In this document: positions 32,337 to 41,917 of the stretch, piece after piece
Numbering within the stretch: position 1 is the first letter of the stretch
Layout: each line of letters begins with the position of its first letter
Assembly (NCBI RefSeq): GCF_011039175.1
Contig: NZ_JAAKEN010000003.1
Span: 124,001-188,000 of the forward strand
Direction of reading: 5' to 3'
Source of the DNA: Slackia sp. ZJ119
Lineage (GTDB): Bacteria; Actinomycetota; Coriobacteriia; Coriobacteriales; Eggerthellaceae
DNA length: 64,000 nucleotides
Position numbers and translations under genes: made by a program
Notes under the pieces: model-generated
Database searches by the model: none
What the model saw: the letters and a program-made list of their open reading frames with translations, nothing else
Told to the model about the DNA's origin: nothing

Positions 32337-35300
32337 TTAAGCCTTTTCGCCTCCCAGCCATCTCGTTAGGCACCTCATCAGGTTGTCGATGTCCAGCGGC
32401 TTGGTGAGATGCTCGTTCATGCCGACAGCCTTGCTGTGCTGGATATCCTCCGAAAAAGCATCCGCAGTCAAGGCGATGATCGGAATTTCGGCAGCGTCCT
32501 CGCGGGGCAGCTTCCTGATGGCCTCGGTGGCCGCATACCCGTTCATGATCGGCATTTGGATGTCCATCAGAATCATGTCGTAGAAGTTTTCCTCCGATGC
32601 TTTGAACTTTTCCAGGGCCTCCAGTCCGTTGTTCGCGCTCTCAACCGTCACGCAAGTCTCGCCGATGATGTCTTCCGCGATTTCCCGGCTTATCACATTG
32701 TCCTCGACTAGGAGAATCCTCTTTCCCTCCAGCTTCACGTCCGCGAATGCAGCCTCCTCCGGAAGCTCCTTGCTGCGATCGCTGTCCATGATCTGATTGA
32801 AAAGATATACCAGACGGGATTTGAACAGCGGTTTGGAGATGAACCCGTTGACGCCTGCACGGCGCGCCTCTTCCTCTACGGCGCTCCAATCATAAGCCGA
32901 GAGAATAATGATGGGCACATCGTTGCCAACCTCTTCGCGAATCGCCCGCGCTGTCTCGATGCCGTCCATTCCCGGCATCTGCCAGTCCAGAATCACGGCA
33001 AAATAATCCTCATTCCTCCGGCGGCGCTCACCCACCCGCTGCACGGCTTCCTGCCCGCTCAAAACATAATCGCTCTTCATGCCGATGTTCTCAAGGATCA
33101 GGCAGGACGCCTCGACGGCGTTTTTGTCGTCATCCACCACCAGCACCGGCAAGTCCGCGAGCTTCTCCGTATCGGGCGCCTGCGTATCCACAAGCTTGAG
33201 GACCAGCGTTACCGTGAATTTCGTGCCCTTGCCCAGTTCGCTCTCCACCGTGATATCGCCGCTCATCCTGCGGGCAATGTTCCTCGCGATGGCCATTCCA
33301 AGCCCTGTGCCCTCGACCTTGCTCACCCGGGAATCCTCCGCACGGCTGAAGGGCTCGAACATCTTCTCCAGAAACTCCTTGCTCATGCCGATTCCGTTGT
33401 CCCGGAAAACAAATTCATAGCAGCCGTAGCCATAGGTTTTGAACGGCTTCTCATTGATCTCCATTTCAATGTTTCCGCCGGGATTCGTGTACTTCGCCGA
33501 ATTGCCCAATATATTCATAAATATTTGCTGCAGTCTCATGGCGTCGCCGATGACGCACTCGTGCTCCACATTCGCAATATGCACGTCAAAGTGGTGGTTT
33601 CTTTCTTGCATGGAGGGCCGAATCATGGTGACCAGGCTTCCGACCAGGTCGGAGAGATTCACTTCCTCCTCCATCATATCGATTTTCCCAGATTCAATCT
33701 TGCTCATGTCGAGAACTTCGTTGATCAGCGAGAGAAGATGCCGGCTGGAGATCGTGATCTTTTTCAGGCAATCCTCGACACGCTCCTTGTCCTCCAGATG
33801 CTTTCCCGCGATGGCCGTCATTCCGACGATGGCGTTCATAGGCGTTCTGATGTCATGGCTCATTCTCGACATGAAATCGCTTTTGGCCGCGTTGGCGGAG
33901 TTGGCGGCGTCGCAGGCTTCTCTCAGCGCCTGCTGCTCCTGCTCCTCCCGCAGCTTGCTCTCCGTCACGTCTTGCGCCACATACAGCGCCCTCTTTGGCC
34001 GGCCGTCGCTTGTGGTCTCAGCCAGTACGACGCTGGCGCGAATCCATGCCCTGCGGTTGTTCTGATCGGGCAACATGCGGTATTCGAAGGCAGTCACCGG
34101 CTGCTCCGCGCTCAGCGTGTTCAGCAGTCTGCGGTAGCTGACGTATTCCAGGTATTCCTCCCTGTCGTCAGGAGAGATAAAGTTCTGGGCATAGAGGTCG
34201 ATCGCTTGGGTGTAGTTCCTCTCGTCGCCCAAGACGTTGCTGACCACTTCCTTCTGCCTGACGGGCCTGAGGGTCTCGTTTTCAAGGTTGATATAATAGG
34301 TGGCGAAGAACATGCTGGACAGGCTGCTGATGATGGAGGCCTTTTCGATGGACTCTCGGTTAGCCTGCTCCTCCGCCAGCTTCTCCGCCGTAATGTCCCG
34401 TCCCAATACGTTGACCAGGGTCTTGTCCCCCTGCCGGATGTAGAGCACATGCTCCTCGGTCCACAGCAGGGATTCCCCCCGGTGCCGGTACTGGCAAACG
34501 TCCTCCCGAAAATCCTGCACCGTCTCAGCGTTCTCCCGAAGATTTTCAAGGAACAACGTCTTTTCGAAGGCCTCTCTGTCCGCCTCTACGACAGTTTCCT
34601 CAGAGGCCTTTCTGACGTAATGGTCATAGTCGCCCTCTACGCGCCTGCCAACAGCGCCCTCCCGCAGATAGATCCTCTCGCAGATTCCGGTCTCCAGATC
34701 GATGGTGCTCAATATGCTGTACCTGGATCGGATGATGGCCGCCATTCTCTGGTCGTTGCGCCTCTGCTCCATGTCTCTTTTCGTCTGCTCGTCCACATCC
34801 TGAAAAGTCAGAATAGCGTAGCCGCCCTGTTTTTTGTTTTCTTTCAGATAGGCTGATATGGAGACATAGCGCCAGTCGCCATACAGGAACACCCGGCACA
34901 GAATGGTCCTTTTCTCTTCTCCGTTCTCCCATGCCGTTCTCATGGACTCCAGGGAGAGCTGATCGTACACCCTCTCCCGGTCTTCGGGGGATATGTAGCC
35001 GGCGCCGATGCCCTGAAAAGTGTCGTTCCACAGGGAGTTTTCTGTATCCGCGTTCCGTCTGATCTTTTCTGTGGCCTGCACGATGTTTACGTGGCCTGTC
35101 TGCAGGTCTACGACGTAAATCGCAAAGTTCGTCTCTCCCAGCGTGTTGATGATCTCCTGGTTGCGGATATTGACTTCTTCCCTTGCAAGCCCCTCCCTGA
35201 AGGCGTCGTGGATATCCTTCAGGCAGACCATGACCTTCTGGTTGTCGTCGGTGTAATCAAAATCCGGAACGACCTCCAGATGGTGCCATCGGTATCTATC

Positions 35301-35891
35301 TCCGCTTTTGCGGCGATAAATGCAGCTCAGCTTTTTTACGCCCTTTTTCAATTCGGCTTTTGCATGGTCGAAACGGACGAAGTCCTCGTATCGCTCGATG
35401 TCCTCCTCATAGATATAGCCGCATTTGGAAACGCCCAGGAACCAGTCGGTGAGAGAGGCCATGTGTCCGCGCAGCTCCCGCATCTCTTCCTCGTCGGCTT
35501 TCACGATCGCGTAGCTGTCCGTCGTCAAATTACCCCGCAAAACCTTGTGGTAAATGTGATTGGCCACCTCTGCGTAGGGCGTGACGGCAATCACAAACGC
35601 TGGAACCTCGTCTTCCCAAAGAATGCGGGTGGCCGCAATCTCCACGACCTCGCCAAAGGGATCGTCATAATTCACCGAGCGGGCTTCGTTTTTATCCCCG
35701 ATATGCAAAAGCGGGCAGTTGTCGCAGGTTCCCTCCCACAATTCATGGCAAACCATGCCCTTCTCGATATTCGGCGCAACCTCTCTGACCCGCTTGTTGA
35801 AATAGAGAACTTTATGGTTATCCTCCCGGATGACATACACCGCCGTCATCTGAAGTGAATCCAGGATCAGTTCATATTCCCTCGTTGTCAT
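32337..35891 (-). CDS. Hybrid sensor histidine kinase with PAS domains and two receiver domains
   Basis: A 1184-residue cytosolic signalling protein without membrane helices. Several PAS-like sensor domains fill residues 1-650. The phospho-acceptor is His679 in SRMSHDIRTPMNA, followed by the HATPase N, G1 and G2 boxes (GNSAKYTN, DNGIGM, GTGLGMAIA at about 796, 831 and 861). Receiver 1 has Asp969 (VILDWQMPGMDG), receiver 2 Asp1110 (ILMDIQMPIMNG). It lacks an HPt domain; an orphan HPt gene lies at 43.0 kb. ATG at 35891 follows GAGGGGAA. The architecture resembles kinases of gut Lachnospiraceae, and its codon use is less GC-extreme than its neighbours, so transfer is possible. Confidence 0.92.
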   Translation of the reverse strand: MTTREYELILDSLQMTAVYVIREDNHKVLYFNKRVREVAPNIEKGMVCHELWEGTCDNCPLLHIGDKNEARSVNYDDPFGEVVEIAATRILWEDEVPAFVIAVTPYAEVANHIYHKVLRGNLTTDSYAIVKADEEEMRELRGHMASLTDWFLGVSKCGYIYEEDIERYEDFVRFDHAKAELKKGVKKLSCIYRRKSGDRYRWHHLEVVPDFDYTDDNQKVMVCLKDIHDAFREGLAREEVNIRNQEIINTLGETNFAIYVVDLQTGHVNIVQATEKIRRNADTENSLWNDTFQGIGAGYISPEDRERVYDQLSLESMRTAWENGEEKRTILCRVFLYGDWRYVSISAYLKENKKQGGYAILTFQDVDEQTKRDMEQRRNDQRMAAIIRSRYSILSTIDLETGICERIYLREGAVGRRVEGDYDHYVRKASEETVVEADREAFEKTLFLENLRENAETVQDFREDVCQYRHRGESLLWTEEHVLYIRQGDKTLVNVLGRDITAEKLAEEQANRESIEKASIISSLSSMFFATYYINLENETLRPVRQKEVVSNVLGDERNYTQAIDLYAQNFISPDDREEYLEYVSYRRLLNTLSAEQPVTAFEYRMLPDQNNRRAWIRASVVLAETTSDGRPKRALYVAQDVTESKLREEQEQQALREACDAANSANAAKSDFMSRMSHDIRTPMNAIVGMTAIAGKHLEDKERVEDCLKKITISSRHLLSLINEVLDMSKIESGKIDMMEEEVNLSDLVGSLVTMIRPSMQERNHHFDVHIANVEHECVIGDAMRLQQIFMNILGNSAKYTNPGGNIEMEINEKPFKTYGYGCYEFVFRDNGIGMSKEFLEKMFEPFSRAEDSRVSKVEGTGLGMAIARNIARRMSGDITVESELGKGTKFTVTLVLKLVDTQAPDTEKLADLPVLVVDDDKNAVEASCLILENIGMKSDYVLSGQEAVQRVGERRRRNEDYFAVILDWQMPGMDGIETARAIREEVGNDVPIIILSAYDWSAVEEEARRAGVNGFISKPLFKSRLVYLFNQIMDSDRSKELPEEAAFADVKLEGKRILLVEDNVISREIAEDIIGETCVTVESANNGLEALEKFKASEENFYDMILMDIQMPIMNGYAATEAIRKLPREDAAEIPIIALTADAFSEDIQHSKAVGMNEHLTKPLDIDNLMRCLTRWLGGEKA

Positions 35892-36058
35892 GTAGGTTCC
35901 CCTCGCGTTTGCCATTATTTTGAGCGTTGAAGCTTCCTTTGCAGAGCCTCCGATCATTGTACCAAATACGTCTCTTTTTGGTTTCGAATTCCGCCAGTCC
36001 TGCGCAGGCGGGCCGGCGCCGGCCATGCGTTCGCAGGGCGGCGCCGGCCAGCGTTTCC

Positions 36059-36856
36059 CTAGACGCTGAAGTCGCGGCGGGCGAACACGAGCGCGGCGAC
36101 GGCGGCGAGCGCGAGCGCAACGGCGGCAAGCGCGACGCAGCCGGCGGCGGCGCCTGGCTCTCCGGCGGCCAGGCCGTACGCGTCGTAGAGCGCGAGCGGA
36201 TTTATCGCGTCGAGGAATTCCCAGCCTTCCGCCATGTCGGCGAGCATCGTCGCCAGATAGCTCGCCAAGCAGATGCCGAGGCCTATTGTGAACCCGCGGT
36301 CGGCCCGGCGCGACGCGATGACCGCCAAAAAGCAGACGGCTCCCAAAAACGACCAGAGCGGCAGCAGCCCGGCGTTTGCCCGCAGCAGGGCGGCCGTGTC
36401 GAGCTCGCCGGGGAAGAGCGCTTCGGCGCAGATGACTTCGACGGCGGTCGTGACGGCCAGCAGGCCTGCGAGCAGCGCAAACAGGGCGCACAGGTAGGTG
36501 GCGATGATGCAATGCCTGCCAAGCGGCAGCGAGATCACGCAGGAGAGGGATCCGGTTTCCAACGGCTGGGCAAGCATGCGGCGGGTGACCAGCGCCACGA
36601 GTGCAAGCGGCAGGCACACGAGCAGGAACTGCTGCAGGTAGTTGATCATGAAGTCGGCAAGCGTTGTGGAAGATCCCGCCATGCCGAAGGCCGCGAACAG
36701 CTCGGGCATGGCGTCTTTCATCGCGTCGAGGCTTTCTCCCAGCGCCGGGTCGTACATCATGGTGACACAGACGGCATAGAGCGCTATGACGCCTGCGACG
36801 ATGCAGGCCGCAGCCAGGTTCGCGTGCAGCTGACGAGCGAGCAGTTTGAGGCTCAT
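36059..36856 (-). CDS. ABC transporter permease
   Basis: A 265-residue, six-helix ABC-2-type permease. It has a cytosolic basic N-terminus (MSLKLLARQLHANL), a large external loop (MMYDPALGESLDAMKDAMP) and ends VFARRDFSV. ATG at 36856 follows AAGGAGGG and overlaps the ATPase stop by four bases (ATGA), so the two are translationally coupled. Such ATPase/permease pairs export lipids, peptides or antibiotics; the substrate is not evident. Confidence 0.85.
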   Translation of the reverse strand: MSLKLLARQLHANLAAACIVAGVIALYAVCVTMMYDPALGESLDAMKDAMPELFAAFGMAGSSTTLADFMINYLQQFLLVCLPLALVALVTRRMLAQPLETGSLSCVISLPLGRHCIIATYLCALFALLAGLLAVTTAVEVICAEALFPGELDTAALLRANAGLLPLWSFLGAVCFLAVIASRRADRGFTIGLGICLASYLATMLADMAEGWEFLDAINPLALYDAYGLAAGEPGAAAGCVALAAVALALAAVAALVFARRDFSV

Positions 36857-37590
36857 GACGCCCTCCTTGTTGTGAAGTCGTTCCATGCGAGGCGTGCGGC
36901 CTCGGGTCCGTAGAGGTTTTCCACGATCGCGTCCGCGTCGAGCGCGGCGGGGTCGCAAAAGCGCGTCTGCCGCCCTTGTCGCACGAAAAGCGCCTGGTCG
37001 CACAAGCGCTCGACCTCGCCGAGCACGTGCGAGGACAGCAGCACGGCCGCCCCTTTGCTGCGGCGCTCCTGCACGAGGTCGGCGAATCGGCGCTGCATGA
37101 GCAGGTCGAGCCCGCTCGTCGGCTCGTCGAGCAGCAGCACGTCGGGGGCGTGCATGAACGCGTTTACGATGCCGACCTTCTGCTTGTTGCCCTTCGACAG
37201 CTCTCTGATGCGCACGGACGGGTCCAGCTCGAAAAACTCGATCAGCGCGTGCATGGTTTCCAGGTCGTGCAAGCCGCGCAGGCCCGCTTGCATGTGCAGA
37301 AACGCCCGCGCCGTCATGTCGCCTGGCAGCGCCAGCTCTCCCGGCAGGTAGCCGACGCGGCGCTGGATCGTCGGGCGCTCGTCGAAGCAGTCGAGCCCAA
37401 AGATGCTCGCGGTGCCGGCGTGCGCCCGCACGAATCCCATGAGCAGGCGCATCGTGACGCTCTTGCCGGCGCCGTTGGCTCCCAAAAAGCCCAGCGCCTC
37501 GCCGCCGTGCACGGAAAACGACAGGTCGAAGACTCCGCGGGCGGGTCCGTACGATTTCGTCAGCCCTTCGACCGATATGACAGGTTCCAT
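36853..37590 (-). CDS. ABC transporter ATP-binding protein
   Basis: A 245-residue ATPase. Walker A LGANGAGKS is near residue 37, the signature LSKGNKQKVG near 128 (a variant of LSGGQ common in ABC-2 exporters), and Walker B VLLLDEPTSGLD near 148. ATG at 37590 follows AAGGAGG with eight-base spacing. It heads a two-gene operon with the permease. Confidence 0.92.
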   Translation of the reverse strand: MEPVISVEGLTKSYGPARGVFDLSFSVHGGEALGFLGANGAGKSVTMRLLMGFVRAHAGTASIFGLDCFDERPTIQRRVGYLPGELALPGDMTARAFLHMQAGLRGLHDLETMHALIEFFELDPSVRIRELSKGNKQKVGIVNAFMHAPDVLLLDEPTSGLDLLMQRRFADLVQERRSKGAAVLLSSHVLGEVERLCDQALFVRQGRQTRFCDPAALDADAIVENLYGPEAARLAWNDFTTRRAS

Positions 37591-37741
37591 GGCAATCGCC
37601 TCCTTCGCAACACGTCGTGACGCCGTCTCGTTCGACGGTATGCCATTGACCAAAAGAAGGAAGGGGGCAGCTCGAAAGACGTCTTCCGATGTGAGGAAAA
37701 TTCGTCTCCCTTCGATTTTTTCGACAGCGCGAAAATTCTTC

Positions 37742-37770
37742 TTGCATTGCGCGGCGAGGTCCGGTAATAT
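37742..37770 (+). promoter_or_regulatory. Promoter of tRNA-Asp copy 2
   Basis: TTGCAT at 37742-37747, 17-bp spacer, TAATAT at 37765-37770. From the -10 to the tRNA the sequence matches the other tRNA-Asp copy with one mismatch. Confidence 0.82.
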
Positions 37771-37788
37771 ATTCGTTGCTGTCAACGC

Positions 37789-37865
<77 letters not shown>

Positions 37866-37878
37866 CTTTCAAGTAACC

Positions 37879-37902
37879 AAGAGGCCCGCAAGGGTCTTTT
37901 TT
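37879..37902 (+). terminator. Terminator of tRNA-Asp copy 2
   Basis: AAGAGGCCC / GGGTCTTTT stem (two G-T pairs) around a GCAA loop, running into a T6 tract, 13 bases after the tRNA. Confidence 0.85.
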
Positions 37903-37956
37903 GTTGCCCGAACGCCCAAGAGGCGTTCAGAGGCGCTGCGCCGTTGAGGAGGCCTT

Positions 37957-38589
37957 ATGGCGTTCGACTTCAAGAAGGAATACAAGGAGTTCTACCTGCC
38001 GTCGAAAAAGCCGCAGATCGTCACGGTGCCGCCGATGTCGTTCATCGCGGTGCGCGGCGAGGGCGACCCCAACGTCGAGGGCGGCGCATACAAGCAGGCT
38101 GTCGGGATGCTGTACGCCGTGGCTTACACGGTGAAGATGTCGAAGATGGGCGACCACCGCATCGAAGGCTATTTCGACTTCGTCGTGCCGCCGCTTGAGG
38201 GCTTTTGGCAGCAGCCGGGCGTCGAAGGCTTCGATCATACGCGCAAGCAGGACTTTCAGTGGATTTCGGCCATCCGCATGCCCGACTTCGTGACCGCTGC
38301 CGACGTGGATTGGGCCAAAGGCGAAGCTTCGCGCAAGAAGGGCATCGACTGCTCGAAGGTAGAGCTCGTCACCATCGACGAGGGCGAATGCGTGCAGGCG
38401 ATGCATATCGGCCCGTACGACGACGAGCCGACGACGGTGGCGCTGATGGACGCGCATCTCGCGGAAAACGGCTATGAGAACGACTTCTCCGACACCCGCC
38501 GCCACCACGAGATATACCTTTCAGACCCCCGCCGCACAGCGCCCGAGAAGCGCAAGACGGTCATCCGCCATCCCGTGCGCCGCGTCTAG
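37957..38589 (+). CDS. GyrI-like small-molecule-binding domain protein
   Basis: A 210-residue cytosolic protein. It opens FDFKKEYKEFYLPSKKPQIV and contains PPMSFIAVRGEGDPN and ECVQAMHIGPYDDEP, which are characteristic of stand-alone GyrI-like (SHV/YyaD type) ligand-binding proteins lacking the AraC-type HTH. Some relatives bind or hydrolyse small electrophilic ligands; its own ligand is unknown. ATG at 37957 follows GAGGAGG. Monocistronic between the tRNA terminator and a strong hairpin. Confidence 0.87.
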   Translation: MAFDFKKEYKEFYLPSKKPQIVTVPPMSFIAVRGEGDPNVEGGAYKQAVGMLYAVAYTVKMSKMGDHRIEGYFDFVVPPLEGFWQQPGVEGFDHTRKQDFQWISAIRMPDFVTAADVDWAKGEASRKKGIDCSKVELVTIDEGECVQAMHIGPYDDEPTTVALMDAHLAENGYENDFSDTRRHHEIYLSDPRRTAPEKRKTVIRHPVRRV

Positions 38590-38618
38590 CGGCCCATGCG
38601 GCCGAGACGCTCCGAGGC

Positions 38619-38663
38619 GAACCGCCGCGCAAGGGGCCGACCGGCGCCCTTGCGCGGCGGTTC
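38619..38663. terminator. Hairpin between the GyrI-like gene and upp
   Basis: A perfect 17-bp stem (GAACCGCCGCGCAAGGG and complement, 11-base loop) lies between two convergent stops. No T-run follows on either strand, but position argues for shared termination. Confidence 0.65.
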
Positions 38664-38670
38664 CAAGGCT

Positions 38671-39300
38671 TTACTTCGTGCCGAAGATGCGGTCGCCGGC
38701 GTCGCCGAGGCCTGGCACGATGTAGGCGTCTTCGTTCAGGCGCTCGTCAACGGCCGCCACGTACACGTCCACATCGGGGTGCGCCGCCTGCACGGCCGCC
38801 ACGCCTTCGGGCGACGCTATGAGGTTCATCATGCGGATGCGCGTGCAGCCGCGGGCCTTCAGGCTGTTCACGGCGTCGATGGCGCTGCCGCCGGTCGCCA
38901 GCATCGGGTCGACCACGATGACGATCGATTTTTCCACCCCTTCGGGCATTTTATAGTAGTATTCCACCGGCTCGTGGGTCTTCTCGTCGCGATACATCCC
39001 GATGTGTCCCACGCGAGCGAACGGCATGAGTTCTTGCAGCCCGTCGACCATGCCGAGGCCGGCGCGAAGGATGGGGGCGATGGTCACGAAGCGGTCGACC
39101 AGCTTGGGAAACGCGCCTTTGCAAACGGGCGTTTCGAACTCGGCCAGCTGGGTTTGGAAGTCGCGCGTCACTTCATAGCCCATGAGCAGGGAGATTTCGC
39201 GAAGCAGCAGGCGGAAGTCCTGCGAAGAAGTGTCGATGCGGCGCATGCGCGTCAGCTTGTCTTGGATCAGCGGATGGTCGATCACGTGCACGTCGCTCAT
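38671..39300 (-). CDS. upp: Uracil phosphoribosyltransferase
   Basis: Salvages uracil with PRPP to UMP. The 209 residues are standard. The PRPP-binding loop [12 protein letters not shown] spans about 129-140, PILRAGLGM lies near 76, and the C-terminal [15 protein letters not shown] is the uracil-binding signature. ATG at 39300 follows AGGAG. A -10-like TACAAT at 39342-39347 suits it, and a second promoter with a leader hairpin lies further upstream at 39.6 kb. Confidence 0.96.
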   Translation of the reverse strand: MSDVHVIDHPLIQDKLTRMRRIDTSSQDFRLLLREISLLMGYEVTRDFQTQLAEFETPVCKGAFPKLVDRFVTIAPILRAGLGMVDGLQELMPFARVGHIGMYRDEKTHEPVEYYYKMPEGVEKSIVIVVDPMLATGGSAIDAVNSLKARGCTRIRMMNLIASPEGVAAVQAAHPDVDVYVAAVDERLNEDAYIVPGLGDAGDRIFGTK

Positions 39301-39516
39301 AGGGCTCCTAACGTCGAAGAGGCTTGGTTGCAAACGTTCGTATTGTAAGCCCGCCGGCGTGCATCGGCCTGCATGTTTTCGGGTGCCGCGCCCGCCGCTT
39401 TGGCCGGCCTTCGACATGATGGCCGGAAGGGCGTCGATTCCTCAGGGAAACGCCGTCGATCGCCCGACGTCCGCCTTGCGGACCTGCGTCGAGGCAGCCT
39501 CGGTTTCCGTTTCCCC

Positions 39517-39608
39517 AGACAAACGAAAACCGGAAGAGGCTCGCTTCCGGTTTTCGTGCTTCAGACAACGCGTAGTATAAGTTATGAACAACTAATAGAC
39601 AAGGTCTA
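39517..39608 (-). ncRNA. Candidate short RNA or leader: promoter followed at once by a terminator
   Basis: On the minus strand, -35 TTGTCT (39597-39602), 17-bp spacer, -10 TATACT (39574-39579); the palindrome TAGAC-aag-GTCTA (39596-39608) covers the -35. Only about ten bases past the expected start is a perfect 14-bp hairpin (39523-39557) whose 3' arm ends TTTTCGT. This would give a roughly 50-nt RNA, or an attenuated leader for upp. The rest of 39301-39730 has no gene; it carries two copies of the GCGTTTCCC word (39445, 39680). Confidence 0.45.
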
Positions 39609-39730
39609 ATAGTAAAGCATTTTGAAAATCTTTCGAGGCGGTCGTGCGGGCCGCGTGCAAAGCCGTCTGTCTGTCGCGAGGGAAACGCTGATCAAGGCTG
39701 TCTTGCAAACGCATGGCTGGCGGAATTGGT

Positions 39731-40756
39731 CTAGGAGAAGCAGTCGCGCCACAGCAGGTCGAGGAAGTCTTGGGAAACGTAGCGGGGCAGCAGCTTGCGC
39801 GTCTTGTCGTTTTGCAGCGGCCTGTCGGTCCCGTGGTATTCGACCCAGGCGTTGCAGCTCCACGTGACGCCGATGAGCGCGTTGGTCATGACGTAGGAGG
39901 AAAACCGCGCATCGAAGGCGTCGCGGGAGAACCGGCCGTCGACCGAGCGCCAGTAGTCCTCGACGAAGCGGGCGCGGCCTGTCGCGTCGAAGATGAAGTC
40001 GGTGTCCCAGATCGTGGTCGTCGGCGACAAGAAATAGGCGACGTCTTGGGCTGGTTCCCCGACGACGGGTTTTTCCCAGTCGACCATGCTGCCGCGGCCC
40101 GCCGAGTCGATGAGGAAGTGGGACGGCACCGCTTCGGTGTTCAGGATGTGCGTCGCGTCAGCGTCCGTTCGCGCGGCTTCGGCCACGGCGGCTTCGGCTC
40201 GCGCGAAGAAGCGCTCCACGGCGCGTGCGACCCGCGCCTCGCACAGCGGGCTTTCCGCATAGGCGCAAAACAGCGTCTCGCACGTTTTCAGCTGGTCGCG
40301 CAAAGGGTCTTCTGGCCGCAAAAGCCTGCAGTCGTCTGCGACTGGCACGCTGTGCACGTCGGCGAGCACGTGCGCCGCTTCGCGCACCTGGGCCGGGTCG
40401 GCGAAGTCGAGCCACGTGCCGGGAAGGTGCGATTCCACGAGCACGCCGCGGCCGATGCGCCGGCAGCTGGAATCGACGAACAGCGCACGAGGCGTCCGTC
40501 CGCTGGAGGCCAGGGCCAAAAGGGCGGAGAACTCGTATCCCACCTGGTCGGAAAGGCCGAGCTGGCTTGTGTAGTTGACGCGCAGCACGAACCGGCGTCC
40601 GTCCGCGGCCGTCAGCACGAAGTTCGCGTTGTGCTCGCCTTGGCCGAGCGGCTCCACGGAAAGGACGTCGCTCGACGGCACGCCGAGCGCACGCGTCAAT
40701 TCGCCGTTGCCGTCCACGTAGGCGCGGGCTTCTTGCAAAGGCGTTTGGTCGTCCAT
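39731..40756 (-). CDS. Phosphotransferase, aminoglycoside/choline kinase fold
   Basis: A 341-residue kinase-fold protein. The N-lobe has GQGEHNANFVL and RRFVLRVNY, and the C-lobe carries the metal site VDWEKPVVGEPAQDVAYFL (DWE at 226-228). The catalytic loop, usually HxDxxxxN, reads ILNTEAVPSHFLI (206-218), with Asn-Thr-Glu in place of His-x-Asp. I have seen this form in a clostridial subfamily, so it is probably a subfamily feature. The substrate is unknown; the lic-type choline kinase nearby has an intact motif. ATG at 40756 follows AAAGGA. Confidence 0.82.
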   Translation of the reverse strand: MDDQTPLQEARAYVDGNGELTRALGVPSSDVLSVEPLGQGEHNANFVLTAADGRRFVLRVNYTSQLGLSDQVGYEFSALLALASSGRTPRALFVDSSCRRIGRGVLVESHLPGTWLDFADPAQVREAAHVLADVHSVPVADDCRLLRPEDPLRDQLKTCETLFCAYAESPLCEARVARAVERFFARAEAAVAEAARTDADATHILNTEAVPSHFLIDSAGRGSMVDWEKPVVGEPAQDVAYFLSPTTTIWDTDFIFDATGRARFVEDYWRSVDGRFSRDAFDARFSSYVMTNALIGVTWSCNAWVEYHGTDRPLQNDKTRKLLPRYVSQDFLDLLWRDCFS

Positions 40757-41004
40757 GGCGGCAGTCCTTTCGGCAAATAATAGACATGCACAAATATAAG
40801 CCTTAGTATACTACAGAAGCACCAAGCGCTGCCGGCGGGAGGTGCACGTCATGCGGCGCGGCCGCGACACGGGCCGCGGCAGGGAAGCGGCCGCCGGTCG
40901 TGCGCCTTGCGCGGTTGAAGCAGGAAAGCGGGCGAGGATCGCAGGGCAGCGTCGATGCAGGAAAGGTCAGACGAACGCTGAACGAGAAAGAAGGGAACGC
41001 ATCG

Positions 41005-41877
41005 GTGAAACGAGTTATTCTGGACTTCGACAACACGATGGGCGTGCCTGGCTGCGACGTGGACGACGCGCTGGCGCTCATCTACCTGCTGGGCAATCCG
41101 CAGGCTTGCGCGGTCGAGGCCGTGTGCACGTCCTACGGCAACTCCGATCTGGCGACGGTCGATGCCAACACACGTCGCTTGTTTGCCGAATGGGGGCTTG
41201 ACCTGCCGATACATCGGGGCGCCGAAGGGCCTGGGCAAACGGAGAGCGACGCCGCCCGCTTCTTGGCCGAGGCCTGCGCCGCCGAGCCGGGATGCCTGTC
41301 GATCCTGGTCACCGGCTCGACGACCAACCTGCTTGGCGCCGTCGCGCACGACCCGCGCTTTTTCGAGAACGTCGCTGAGATCGTGTTCATGGGCGGCGTG
41401 ACGCGAAGCCTCGTCATCAACGGGCGCATCATGAACGAGCTCAACCTTTCTTGCGACCCGGCCGCCACGCTGGCCGCCTTGGCGTCTCCAGCGCCGAAAA
41501 CCATCGTCACCTCGCAGAACTGCCTGCCTGCGCACGTGACGCGTGAAGCGTTCGAGACGGCGTTCGCTCCCGATTCGTGGCTGGCTCGCGCCATCGACTA
41601 CTGGTTCGACGACATGGGGCGGCGCTACGCCTGGGACGGTTTTGCCGTGTGGGACCAGGTGGCTGCGGCAGCCCTCATAAAGCCGGACTTGTTCGACCCT
41701 GAGACGTATCCCGTCGTGCTCGACGAGCGCTTCTTGTCCGTCGGCCTGCTCGAACGCGCCTGGGACGGCGCTCCGCAGGCAAGCATCCAAGCGCCGCGCG
41801 TCAAAGACGCGGCGTCCTACTTGCAAGACGCGCTGGCCGGCTGGAAGCGCGGCTGCGAGCGGCTCGGCTTGGCGTAG
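41005..41877 (+). CDS. Inosine-uridine preferring nucleoside hydrolase
   Basis: Hydrolyses ribonucleosides to base plus ribose. The 290-residue protein opens VKRVILDFDNTMGVPGCDVD; the Asp-rich motif (Asp7, Asp9, Asp20, Asp21) binds the Ca2+ of the active site, and the family's usual loop DxDxGxDD carries a short insertion. Further matches: LVTGSTTNLLGAV and IVFMGGVTR. GTG at 41005 is the likely start, after AAGGGAA. Forty bases downstream is a PhnP-like hydrolase, and upp lies nearby, so ribonucleoside salvage is the probable context. Confidence 0.88.
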   Translation: MKRVILDFDNTMGVPGCDVDDALALIYLLGNPQACAVEAVCTSYGNSDLATVDANTRRLFAEWGLDLPIHRGAEGPGQTESDAARFLAEACAAEPGCLSILVTGSTTNLLGAVAHDPRFFENVAEIVFMGGVTRSLVINGRIMNELNLSCDPAATLAALASPAPKTIVTSQNCLPAHVTREAFETAFAPDSWLARAIDYWFDDMGRRYAWDGFAVWDQVAAAALIKPDLFDPETYPVVLDERFLSVGLLERAWDGAPQASIQAPRVKDAASYLQDALAGWKRGCERLGLA

Positions 41878-41917
41878 CGGCCAGGCGCACGAGAGCGGAA
41901 GAAAGGAGCTGCATCTC

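Noticed and set aside
35892-36617. Upstream extension of the hybrid kinase frame
   Set aside because: It runs opposite to or across the ABC permease coding region and has no kinase sequence; ATG at 35891 has a good ribosome site.
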